This document shows positions 1 through 6,087 of a DNA stretch of 7,319 nucleotides, piece after piece. The stretch covers positions 1 through 7,319 of the forward strand of contig JAZRVJ010000020.1 of NCBI GenBank assembly GCA_045599065.1. The letters run 5' to 3'. How positions within the stretch are numbered: position 1 is the stretch's first letter; each line of letters starts with the position of its first letter. Source of the DNA: Hennigella sp045599065. GTDB lineage: Bacteria > Bacillota_I > Bacilli_A > Mycoplasmatales > Mycoplasmoidaceae. The notes under the pieces are model-generated. The model saw only the letters and a program-made list of their open reading frames with translations. It ran no database searches and was not told the origin of the DNA. A program made the position numbers and the translations under genes.

Positions 1-354
1 ATTATTAATGAAATATTCATTAGCAGCATCATTTCTAGTTAGTTTTCTAGTTACAGTTACTTCTTCTAAATCAGTATGTAATAGTTTATTAGAGTTATCA
101 AATGTTAAAGAAACCAAAGCATAGTCAGATCCATCTTTATCTTTAGATCCATGGAAAATAATATCACTAGAGCTTTTACCTCTTAGTGCCTTCTTAGATT
201 GTTCGCCCAATACTCATTTGACTGCGTCAACGATATTACTTTTACCTGATCCGTTAGGTCCAACTACACCAACCATTGAATCTTCAAAGTTTAAGTCAAT
301 AGGGTTAGCGAAGGACTTAAATCCAACAGCCTTGAATTTCTTTAGAAATATCAT
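1..354 (-). CDS. smc: Chromosome segregation/condensation ATPase Smc, N-terminal part (cut by window edge)
   Basis: The first 118 codons of Smc are visible; the rest lies beyond the left edge. Smc dimers form rings that organise and segregate the chromosome, powered by ATP binding between head domains. Seen: an N-terminal start typical of the family (FLKKFKAVGFKSFA, residues 3-16) and a Walker A loop GPNGSGKSN at residues 32-40, followed by the head-domain stretch IVDAVKWVLGEQS. Trp47 in that stretch is a TGA codon. The ATG lies 2 nt beyond the rnc stop, with an AGAGGA ribosome-binding site 8 nt upstream inside the end of rnc, so it is the last visible member of the left-going cluster. Coiled coil, hinge, Walker B and signature motif are not in view. 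The identification is very secure; intactness of the gene cannot be judged. Confidence 0.95.
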
Positions 355-356
355 AA

Positions 357-1046
357 CTATTTTCCTCTCTTAACTAGTTTCTTGTATGCATCTTTAGCCG
401 CTAATGTTTGAGCAGCTTTCTTGTTATGGCCACGGCCACGACCATAGACAATACCATTAGCTACAAGCTTTGCTTCAAATGTATCTTTGTCAATTTGTTT
501 AACTTGATACATTGCGTTTTTAGTATTATGTTTTACCATGGCTTCTTGAACCAAAGTCTTGTAGTCTATTGCATCAGCAAGTAATGCTTTATCTTCGTAT
601 AAGAAGATAGTCTTCTTTAATAGTTTCTTAACGGCATCTATACCTAGGTCTAAATAAATTGCTCCAATTAAAGATTCGAAACAATCTTCTAATATTTTAT
701 CAATATCTCTTGATTTGTTTAAGCCTTTACCTAACAAAATAAAATTTTGTAAATTTATTCTTTTGGCTGCATAAACTTCGGCTTGAGATTGAACCATCTT
801 CTTTCTAGCAATAGTTAAATCACCTTCAGATTGCTTTTTATATTTGTCATATAAATATTCAGCAGTCAAATAGTTTAGAACACTATCACCCAAGAATTCT
901 AATCTTTGATAGCTATAAGGTAGATTATTTTCATTACTAAAACTTCTATGTGTTAAAGCTTCAACATAAATAGATAATTGTTTTGGATTATTACCCAAAA
1001 CAGACTTCAATCATTTATTTAGTACTTGGTTGTAAGCTTTATTCAT
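357..1046 (-). CDS. rnc: Ribonuclease III
   Basis: Encodes a 229-residue double-strand-specific endoribonuclease that processes rRNA precursors and structured mRNAs. Seen: an N-terminal catalytic domain with ALTHRS (30-35), the signature RLEFLGDS (48-55) carrying E50 and D54, and a second acidic pair D121/E124 in EDCFESLIGAIYLD, which together hold two Mg ions. A dsRNA-binding domain follows at about 161-226, ending in the usual K-K-A-A-Q-x-L-A-A-K-D-A pattern. Position 47 is Gln where E. coli has Glu38. The start is the ATG at 1044-1046; a TTG at 1008-1010 looks like a start only if the TGA just before it (Trp12) is read as stop. The first 8 nt overlap the end of plsX, and the SD is a modest AAAGAG 8 nt upstream, suggesting translational coupling. 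Position directly before smc matches many Firmicutes. Confidence 0.95.
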
Positions 1047-2016
1047 GTTTAAGTCTCTTTATGTTATGCATTAAATTATTATTTACACATGCATGAGCAA
1101 CTTTTAATGCTGAATAGAATTGTTTAGCATCAGCTGATCCGTGCGTTTTAATTGCAATACCATTTGCTCCCAATACTATCGCACCCGCATTATTACGATA
1201 ATCAAATGTGTGTGTTAATTTAAAGATAATAGGTGTTGAAAATAATGCACCAAGTCAGTTTCAAGGCATTGCGTAGCCTTTCTTTAAAATACGACTAACC
1301 GTTTTTAATGATCCTTCCATTGCTTTCAAAGCAATGTTTCCGCTATATCCATCACAAACACAGATGTCACAAATACCGTCTAGTAAGCCTTTAGGTTCAA
1401 CAAATCCAATATAGTTTAGGTTTTTGTTTGCTCTAAGAAGCTTATTAGCTTCTATGTGGTATGAATAACCCTTGTGATCTTCAGTACCAATGTTTAATAA
1501 TCCAATTCTTGGATTATGAATCTTTCTAACGATTCTTGCATATTCATTTGCCATCAAAGCATAATTGTATAAATCTTTAGCTTCAACATTTATGTTGGCT
1601 CCAACATCAATCATGTTAAAACCCTTATGGTTGACTGTAGGAATGAATGGCATGAAACCGAACTTAGGAACATTTTCAATAATACCCAATGTTGTTTGTA
1701 CTAGAGGTACAAAACAACTTGTACTTCCGGCAGAAACAGCCGCATGTGCTTTATTTTGTTTTACTAGTTCAAGTGCTTTTTTCATTGAACTATTTGGTTT
1801 TCTTAAAGCAGTAATAGGAGTATCATTCATATGAATGAATTCATCAGTATGAACAATTTCAAATTTGTCTTTAGGTCTCAATAGTTTTTTAATTTTATTT
1901 TCGTTTCCAACTAAAACAATTTTTGTATCACTAAATTTGCTTGCAAATTTTCTTGCAGCATTAATTGCACAACTTAAATTATTTTCAAAACCCATTACAT
2001 CTAATGCTATTTTCAT
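1039..2016 (-). CDS. plsX: Phosphate acyltransferase PlsX
   Basis: Encodes 325 residues, the usual length for PlsX, a peripheral membrane enzyme interconverting acyl-ACP and acyl-phosphate; acyl-phosphate is used by PlsY to acylate glycerol-3-phosphate. Seen: family landmarks in order, LDVMG (5-9), a lysine-rich SSMKKALELVKQ segment (76-87), SAGST (95-99), IDVGAN (136-141), LLNIGTEDHKG (173-183) and DICVCDGYSGN (217-227). Reading through two TGA codons as Trp252 and Trp254 restores the C-terminus, which continues to a TAA inside the rnc start region. Without this the gene would look truncated at residue 251. Two motifs drift from consensus: the usual M-G-G-D is M-G-F-E, and the usual SAGNTGA is SAGSTSC. 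The start is 7 nt past the fakA stop with AAGG about 10 nt upstream. The fakA neighbour suggests work with imported fatty acids. Confidence 0.93.
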
Positions 2017-2023
2017 AATGAAC

Positions 2024-3727
2024 CTACCTTGTTACTCCTAAATAGAAGTGGTATGTTGTTTGGTTACCTTGAACGATAATTGGTTTAACCAAATATCTTT
2101 CATTAATATATTTAGCAACAGCATTAACTTCTTCCATTGTTGCATCTTTACCGTAGATGATTACAGCAGTCTTTGCCTTCTTTACTCTTCTAAAGATATC
2201 ATCTATTAATCTTCTTGCAACTTGTGGAATAGATTTTGCATTAGCAATAATTTCTCTATTGTTAACAGCAATGTAGTCACCAATTCTAATATGGTTACCA
2301 CGGTAAGAAAGGTTTTTAACTGATTGAGAAATCTTTCCTGAAGCCATATTCTTAAGCATCTTATTCATACGCTTAGAGTTATCATCTAACTCTATTTCTG
2401 GGTTAAATGCTAAACATGCTAAGAAAGCACTTGCAATATCTTTAGTTGGAACCAATCTAACATTTGTAGTGTTTCTTGGGAACAATTTAATTGCTTGTTC
2501 TGCAGCCATTAAAGTATTACCGTTGTCAGTTACTAAAACAACGTTTCTGCTTTTAGCAGATTTAATTAAATCATAGAATTGTTGAATTGATGGGTTACCA
2601 ATTTCATCACAGTTTAAAGTGTTCTTGATACCAAATTCTTGAGCATAAACATCTTTCATCGCTTGCGATGGAACTGTAGCAACAACTACAGGATCTGAAG
2701 TAATTTCATTTGAAAGTTTGTAGTTTGCTTCTGCCTTTTCTAATGAAGTGTTTTTGTTCTTCATTAAGAATTGCATTGTCATGTTTTCAATTTTTACTTT
2801 AGTAAATTCACCAAATTTAGATGCATAAGCTAATAGTTCATAAGGCTTTACTACGTGAATGTGAACTTTAACTAGATCATCATCTTTAACATAAACAAAG
2901 CTATCACCCATTCTACTAATATGATCTTTAAATTCTCTTTCTTTGAAATGTTCCTTATCGGGTTGGTCAACAGTAACTTTTGATCCAACTTTCATAATGA
3001 ATTCAGAACAATATCCAAAACCTTCGTTGTTATCAACAAAGTTCTTGTTGATGTTAGGTTGTGGAGTATTGCTTTCTTTATCATCAACTTTCTTTGGTTT
3101 TACAACTTGATCAGGATGTAATAAAGCTTTCTTCATTCCATGGAAGAAACAAGTTAAACCATAACCACCTGAATCAACTACGCCAACTTGTTTAAGTTGA
3201 ACTAAGAAATCAGGGGTTTTGTCAAGAATGATTTTTGCTTCTTGATGAATGAACTTGAATAAATCTTCGATTGATTTAAATTTACCACTAGAGTCACTTA
3301 ATTTTTCAGAAACAACTCTAATAACTGTAAGGATTGTACCTTCAATAGGAGTAGCAACAGATTTATAAGCAAAATCAGTAGCAGCTTTGAAAGCTGAAAT
3401 GAAGTCAGCTATAGAAGCCTCCTTTTGTTCGGGTTTAAATGTTGAGGCAAAACCTTTAAAGATTTGACTAAAGATAACACCAGAGTTACCTCTAGCATTC
3501 ATTAATAGACCTCTAGCAAATGTTTTAGTTAATAAACTAATGTCTGTAGTATCTAGATCAGCAATTGCTTCAAGAGCACCAGTTGTAGTAATCTTTAAGT
3601 TGGTACCAGTATCACCATCAGGAACTGGGAAAACGTTTAACTCATCTATATATTCAAAGTTATCTTCGATAAACCTTGTACCAGAGTTAAGCATCATCTT
3701 TAATGTTTTGGCATCTAAAGAAATCAT
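2024..3727 (-). CDS. fakA: Fatty acid kinase catalytic subunit FakA (YloV/DAK2-like)
   Basis: Encodes a 567-residue protein of the YloV family. FakA phosphorylates fatty acids presented by a FakB (DegV-type) carrier to give acyl-phosphate, feeding exogenous fatty acids into phospholipids. Seen: an N-terminal Dak2/DhaL-type kinase domain (about 1-205) with NVFPVPDGDTGTN at 31-43 (D37 and D39 expected to bind nucleotide-Mg), NARGNSGVIFSQI at 77-89, IEGTILTVIR at 128-137 and VGVVDSGGYG at 181-190. A Lys/Asn-rich linker (about 205-235) follows, then the middle domain and the C-terminal YloV domain. Length is close to the usual 550 residues. It contains no Trp at all. The start has a strong AAAAGGAG site 6 nt upstream and lies 3 nt past the yloU-like stop; plsX follows after 7 nt. 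No fakB gene is in the window, so the partner must be elsewhere. Confidence 0.93.
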   Translation of the reverse strand: MISLDAKTLKMMLNSGTRFIEDNFEYIDELNVFPVPDGDTGTNLKITTTGALEAIADLDTTDISLLTKTFARGLLMNARGNSGVIFSQIFKGFASTFKPEQKEASIADFISAFKAATDFAYKSVATPIEGTILTVIRVVSEKLSDSSGKFKSIEDLFKFIHQEAKIILDKTPDFLVQLKQVGVVDSGGYGLTCFFHGMKKALLHPDQVVKPKKVDDKESNTPQPNINKNFVDNNEGFGYCSEFIMKVGSKVTVDQPDKEHFKEREFKDHISRMGDSFVYVKDDDLVKVHIHVVKPYELLAYASKFGEFTKVKIENMTMQFLMKNKNTSLEKAEANYKLSNEITSDPVVVATVPSQAMKDVYAQEFGIKNTLNCDEIGNPSIQQFYDLIKSAKSRNVVLVTDNGNTLMAAEQAIKLFPRNTTNVRLVPTKDIASAFLACLAFNPEIELDDNSKRMNKMLKNMASGKISQSVKNLSYRGNHIRIGDYIAVNNREIIANAKSIPQVARRLIDDIFRRVKKAKTAVIIYGKDATMEEVNAVAKYINERYLVKPIIVQGNQTTYHFYLGVTR

Positions 3728-3730
3728 TAC

Positions 3731-4021
3731 CTACTCCTTTTCTCCTGCTAAGACAATGACATTAATTTTAATGTCACCTTCATTAACATCGAATTGATGT
3801 ATTAGATAGAAATTAATGGCTTGTTGAATTTCGCTAGCAAGCGCATGGATATTAGTAAGCATACTAAAAGGTGTGATAGAGATAGTTACTGAGCAATCTT
3901 TGTCATCAACTTTTATTGCTTTAATATTTTCAGCTCCTAAGCCTGGAATCTTTTTAACTTCTAGAAGTAAAATAGCTTCCAAAACAGAGGGACTGATTGA
4001 AATAATATCTTTTAATTTCAT
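3731..4021 (-). CDS. Short Asp23/YloU-family-like protein
   Basis: Encodes 96 residues, shorter than the usual 110-130 of Asp23/YloU proteins. Function in the family is poorly defined; staphylococcal Asp23 is linked to the cell envelope. Seen: an N-terminal helix-like segment ISPSVLEAILLLEVKKIPG (9-27) resembling the family pattern of a start helix leading to a conserved Pro/Val-Gly, then alternating strands (KAIKVDDKDCSVTISITP), a helix (HALASEIQQAIN) and a final strand (IKINVIVLAG). This order fits the family although identity to the consensus is weak. The strongest support is context: it directly precedes fakA with a 3-nt gap, as yloU precedes yloV in Bacillus. No SD is visible before the ATG and an in-frame TAA lies about 20 nt upstream, so no longer start exists; the transcript may be leaderless. 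No Trp, two Cys-free ends, soluble protein predicted. Confidence 0.7.
   Translation of the reverse strand: MKLKDIISISPSVLEAILLLEVKKIPGLGAENIKAIKVDDKDCSVTISITPFSMLTNIHALASEIQQAINFYLIHQFDVNEGDIKINVIVLAGEKE
3757..3776. repeat. Perfect inverted repeat near the end of the yloU-like gene
   Basis: Arms TGACATTAA and TTAATGTCA pair perfectly (9 bp) around a TT centre. It lies inside the last codons of the yloU-like gene, about 30 nt before the fakA start and just ahead of the fakA ribosome-binding site. As RNA it would make about an 8-bp stem with a 4-nt loop. It could be a weak hairpin between two cistrons, a protein-binding palindrome, or a coincidence of coding the strand D-I-K-I-N-V. Confidence 0.4.
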
Positions 4022-4027
4022 TGAACT

Positions 4028-4033
4028 ATTATA
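4028..4033 (-). promoter_or_regulatory. Candidate -10 element for the yloU-fakA-plsX-rnc-smc cluster
   Basis: A perfect TATAAT on the minus strand, 6 bp before the ATG of the yloU-like gene. Transcription starting 6-7 nt downstream would begin at or next to the A of the ATG, giving a leaderless mRNA, which agrees with the absence of any SD. No clear -35 is seen at the matching distance, but mycoplasma promoters often lack one. In sequence this A/T-rich a TATAAT can arise by chance. Confidence 0.5.
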
Positions 4034-4060
4034 TATTATTTATAATATAAATATATTATT
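4031..4060. repeat. Direct repeat ATATATTATT x2 with a central palindrome in the divergent promoter
   Basis: The decamer ATATATTATT occurs at 4031-4040 and again at 4051-4060, exactly 20 bp apart, about two helical turns. Between and overlapping them, 4037-4053 forms a palindrome with 8-bp arms (TATTTATA and TATAAATA) around position 4045. The whole stretch is pure A/T, so such symmetry is cheap, but the location between two divergent genes makes an operator or a bendable or melting element conceivable. Confidence 0.4.
4041..4046 (+). promoter_or_regulatory. Candidate -10 element for the right-going genes
   Basis: A perfect TATAAT on the plus strand, predicted to start transcription near 4052-4053. 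This leaves a leader of about 26 nt that contains the AAAGGAG ribosome-binding site of the small membrane protein gene. It lies only 7 bp from the opposing -10, so the two polymerase footprints would overlap. No convincing -35 is present. Confidence 0.5.
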
Positions 4061-4078
4061 AATAAAGGAGCTAATTTT

Positions 4079-4306
4079 ATGGCACAAAAACAATTTACAA
4101 GCCTAGGAAATGTAGCATACATATTTATGGTAATTTTTACTGTAATTGGTGCATTTGCTTTACTTCCAATGGCATGAATGATTCCAATGACTATTCACTA
4201 CAAGAAAACTTTTGGTAAAGTAGGAGTTGGATTCAAGGTATGCGCTTTATTATTCTGTGGATTAATTCCTGGAATTTTAATGCTTTGCGACAACGACAAC
4301 AAGTAA
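4079..4306 (+). CDS. Small two-helix membrane protein, unrecognised
   Basis: I do not recognise this 75-residue protein. Seen: a short polar N-terminus (MAQKQFTSLGN), a long hydrophobic stretch at about 12-37 (AYIFMVIFTVIGAFALLP and onward), a basic loop HYKKTFGKVGVGFK (40-53), a second hydrophobic segment at about 54-70 (VCALLFCGLIPGILML) and an acidic tail CDNDNK. This predicts a hairpin of two membrane helices with the Lys-rich loop probably cytoplasmic. Trp33 is a TGA codon, so with the standard code the gene would be split. The ATG follows an excellent AAAGGAG (4064-4070) at 8 nt spacing. It is the first gene after the divergent promoter and lies 39 nt before rpmF. The ribosome-binding site, clean hydropathy and TGA use make it a real gene; its role is unknown and I would not assign one. 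Confidence 0.85.
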
Positions 4307-4313
4307 TTACTCA

Positions 4314-4319
4314 TATAAT
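4314..4319 (+). promoter_or_regulatory. Possible -10 element ahead of rpmF
   Basis: A TATAAT in the 39-nt gap before rpmF, predicting a start near 4326 and a leader of about 20 nt that includes the GGAG site at 4334-4337. It could give rpmF its own transcript in addition to read-through from 4041-4046. There is no matching -35, and chance occurrence in A/T-rich DNA is likely enough to keep this tentative. Confidence 0.35.
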
Positions 4320-4345
4320 TAACATACAAATACGGAGAATATAAT

Positions 4346-4522
4346 ATGGCAGTTGCTCAAAGAAGAACGTCGAAAGGTAGAAAGGGGATGCGTAGAAGTC
4401 ATCATGCCCTTAAACCTGCTAAAACCACTACTTGTCCAAAGTGTGGTAAACCAATTAAACCACATACTGTATGCAAATACTGTGGTTACTACAACGGTAA
4501 GAAAATAATTAACGTTAAATAA
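4346..4522 (+). CDS. rpmF: 50S ribosomal protein L32, zinc-binding form
   Basis: Encodes 58 residues, the normal size of bacterial L32, a structural protein of the large ribosomal subunit. Seen: the family start MAVAQRRTSKGRKGMRRSHH (1-20), which carries the conserved basic patch contacting 23S rRNA, then a four-cysteine zinc ribbon with C30-x2-C33 and C43-x2-C46, and a basic tail ending INVK. Retention of all four cysteines marks it as the zinc-dependent type rather than the cysteine-free paralogue used by some bacteria under zinc shortage. A GGAG site lies 8 nt upstream of the ATG. A hairpin with a T-run follows 5 nt after the stop. No Trp codon, no anomalies. Confidence 0.97.
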   Translation: MAVAQRRTSKGRKGMRRSHHALKPAKTTTCPKCGKPIKPHTVCKYCGYYNGKKIINVK

Positions 4523-4527
4523 TTGTT

Positions 4528-4561
4528 AAAAAGCAAATACCCATGTAGGCATTTGTTTTTT
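4528..4561 (+). terminator. Intrinsic terminator or attenuator between rpmF and thyX
   Basis: AAAAAGCAAAT (4528-4538) pairs with ATTTGTTTTTT (4551-4561) through 10 Watson-Crick pairs and one G-U wobble. CC and GG inside can add two more pairs around a mismatch, and the right arm forms a T-run. It begins 5 nt after the rpmF stop. Because thyX starts only 21 nt after the hairpin, it either ends the rpmF transcript with a thyX promoter overlapping it, or leaks as an attenuator. The A-run before the stem would also let it work weakly on the other strand. Confidence 0.75.
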
Positions 4562-4582
4562 ATTAATAAAAAGGAGTAGAAA

Positions 4583-5224
4583 ATGATTATTGTAAAACCT
4601 TCATATCAAATCTTAACAGAAATAGATGGCACAAAAGAACTAAAGCATATCGAAAAGATAGCTCGTGTTTGTTATAAATCAGAAGACAGAATTGATGATA
4701 ATGGTGAATCTGCAAAGAAAATCATTGGTGTTTTACTAAAAGCTGGACACGAAGCAATGATTGAACATTCACATTTATCTGTGAAGTTCATTATTGATCG
4801 TGGTATTACACATGAATTTGTAAGACACAGAATTGCTTCATTTGCTCAAGAATCTACAAGATATTGCAATTATGCAGGAAACAAATTTGGTAATCAAATT
4901 ACAGTTATTGAACCTTTCTTTTACAAGAAAGATCCTAAGAAATATGAGATTTGAAAGAAGAGTTGTGAAGAAGCTGAAAAGGCGTATTTTGAACTTTTAA
5001 AAGCTGGTTCAACACCCCAAGAAGCAAGAAATGTTTTACCAACATGTTTAAAAACCGAAATCACTATTTCTGCTAACTATAGAGAATGAAGAAACATTTT
5101 CAAATTACGTTGTGCTCCTGATGCTCATCCACAATGTAGGGAAATTCTAATTCCTTTATTAAAGGAATTACAATCTAAAATTCCTTTAATTTTTGATGAT
5201 ATTAAATATGGAGAAATTAAGTAA
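4583..5224 (+). CDS. thyX: Flavin-dependent thymidylate synthase ThyX
   Basis: Encodes a 213-residue ThyX, which makes dTMP from dUMP using methylene-THF as carbon donor and FAD/NAD(P)H as reductant, releasing THF rather than DHF. Seen: the family start with IARVCYKSED (26-35), a His-rich helix EHSHLSVKF (61-69), and the ThyX signature RHR-x7-S at residues 81-91 (RHRIASFAQES) followed by R93. The C-terminal half has NYREWRNIFKLR (165-176), matching the conserved N-x-R-x3-x-F-x-x-LR helix that binds dUMP and flavin. Trp124 and Trp169 are TGA; read as stops they would truncate the gene at 123 residues. AAAGGAG sits 6 nt before the ATG. The stop shares one base with the folD start (TAATG). It is unrelated to ThyA, which I recall as the more usual thymidylate synthase in mycoplasmas. 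Function as THF-producing synthase suits the adjoining folD. Confidence 0.95.
5148..5190 (+). repeat. Alternative hairpins from three copies of ATTCCTTTA at the end of thyX
   Basis: TAATTCCTTTA (5148-5158) is an exact inverted copy of TAAAGGAATTA (5160-5170), and ATTAAAGGAATT (5158-5169) is also an exact inverted copy of AATTCCTTTAAT (5179-5190). The central segment can therefore pair leftward (10-bp stem, 3-nt loop) or rightward (12-bp stem, 9-nt loop), not both. The right-hand hairpin is followed directly by TTTT, as in a terminator. It lies in thyX coding sequence, about 34 nt before the folD start, and could tune read-through or coupling. It might instead be a by-product of coding two similar peptides (ILIPLL and SKIPLIF). 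Confidence 0.5.
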
Positions 5225-6087
5225 TGAAAATTTTATCTGGGATTAAAGCTAGAGAAAATTTTATAAAAGGACTAAAGAAGGAAGTTGACTTACTTAAAAA
5301 AGCAAAAATCACTCCCACTCTAGCTATTATTTTAAATAACGATTCATATGCATCAAGTGTATATGTTAGAAATAAATCAAAACTTTGTGCTGATTTAGGA
5401 ATCAAAACAAAGCTATTTAAATTACCAGCAAGAACCACAAATAAACAAATGCTTAATTTAATTAATAAATTAAATAAAGACAAAGAAATTAATGGTTTGT
5501 TTGTTCAATTACCAACAAGTAATTTAATTGATGATGATGCAGTAATTAATGCAATTTCCCCTCTAAAAGATGTTGATTGTTTTAATAATTTTAATGTTGG
5601 TAAAACATGAACAGTTACTAAAAATTCAAGAGATTTAATTAAGCCTTGTACTGCTGCTGGTGTAATTGAAATTTTAAAATATTACAAGATAAAAATGGAA
5701 GGTAAAAATGTTGTCATTATTAATCGTAGCAACATAGTTGGGAAACCATTATTAACTTTATTTTTACTAGAAAATTCAACAGTAACATGTTGCCATAGTC
5801 ACACTAAGAATTTAAAAGAAATTACTAAGAAAGCTGACATTGTTGTTTGTGCTGTTGGTAGAGCAAAATTATTTGACAAATCATACTTTAGGAATGATGC
5901 TGTCATCATAGATGTAGGTATTAATAGAGATCCAAAAACAAACAAAGTTTGTGGTGATGTGAAGGCTGAATCATTAAAAGGATTTAAAGGTTCTTTAACA
6001 CCTGTTCCTGGTGGTGTAGGACCAATGACGGTATTAATGTTAATTAATAACTTAATTACATTAACTAGATTACAAAGGAGAAAATAA
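5224..6087 (+). CDS. folD: Bifunctional methylene-THF dehydrogenase / methenyl-THF cyclohydrolase FolD
   Basis: Encodes 287 residues, typical length. FolD interconverts 5,10-methylene-THF, 5,10-methenyl-THF and 10-formyl-THF with NADP or NAD in the cytoplasm, so it supplies formyl groups for fMet-tRNA and shares methylene-THF with ThyX. Seen: SVYVRNKSK (45-53) with catalytic Lys51 and Tyr47, GLFVQLP (91-97) with Gln95, SPLKDVDCFN (112-121) with Asp118, PCTAAG (141-146), NRSNIVGKP (167-175) of the dinucleotide-binding fold, and TPVPGGVGPMT (259-269). Mild departures: Cys119 where Gly is usual (DVDG), Ala144 where CTP has Pro, and Asn167 where GRS has Gly. Trp129 is TGA; without it the gene seems split in two, with a false start at the ATG at 5695. 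The start overlaps the thyX stop by one base, with GGAG 10 nt upstream. Confidence 0.95.

Noticed and set aside
1008..1010. TTG as start codon of rnc
   Set aside because: The TGA before it is Trp12; the frame continues to an ATG at 1044-1046 with an SD and the usual overlap with plsX.
1565..1834. Plus-strand open frame of 89 codons inside plsX
   Set aside because: Antisense to a well-conserved gene, no ribosome-binding site, no recognisable protein features.
2657..2670. GC-rich palindrome CATCGCTTGCGATG inside fakA
   Set aside because: Only 6-bp arms, in the middle of coding sequence, with no second copy seen; probably chance.
3540..4106. Two plus-strand open frames opposite the start of fakA and the yloU-like gene
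   Set aside because: Both are antisense shadows of supported genes; the second also runs across the divergent promoter into the small membrane protein gene in the wrong frame.
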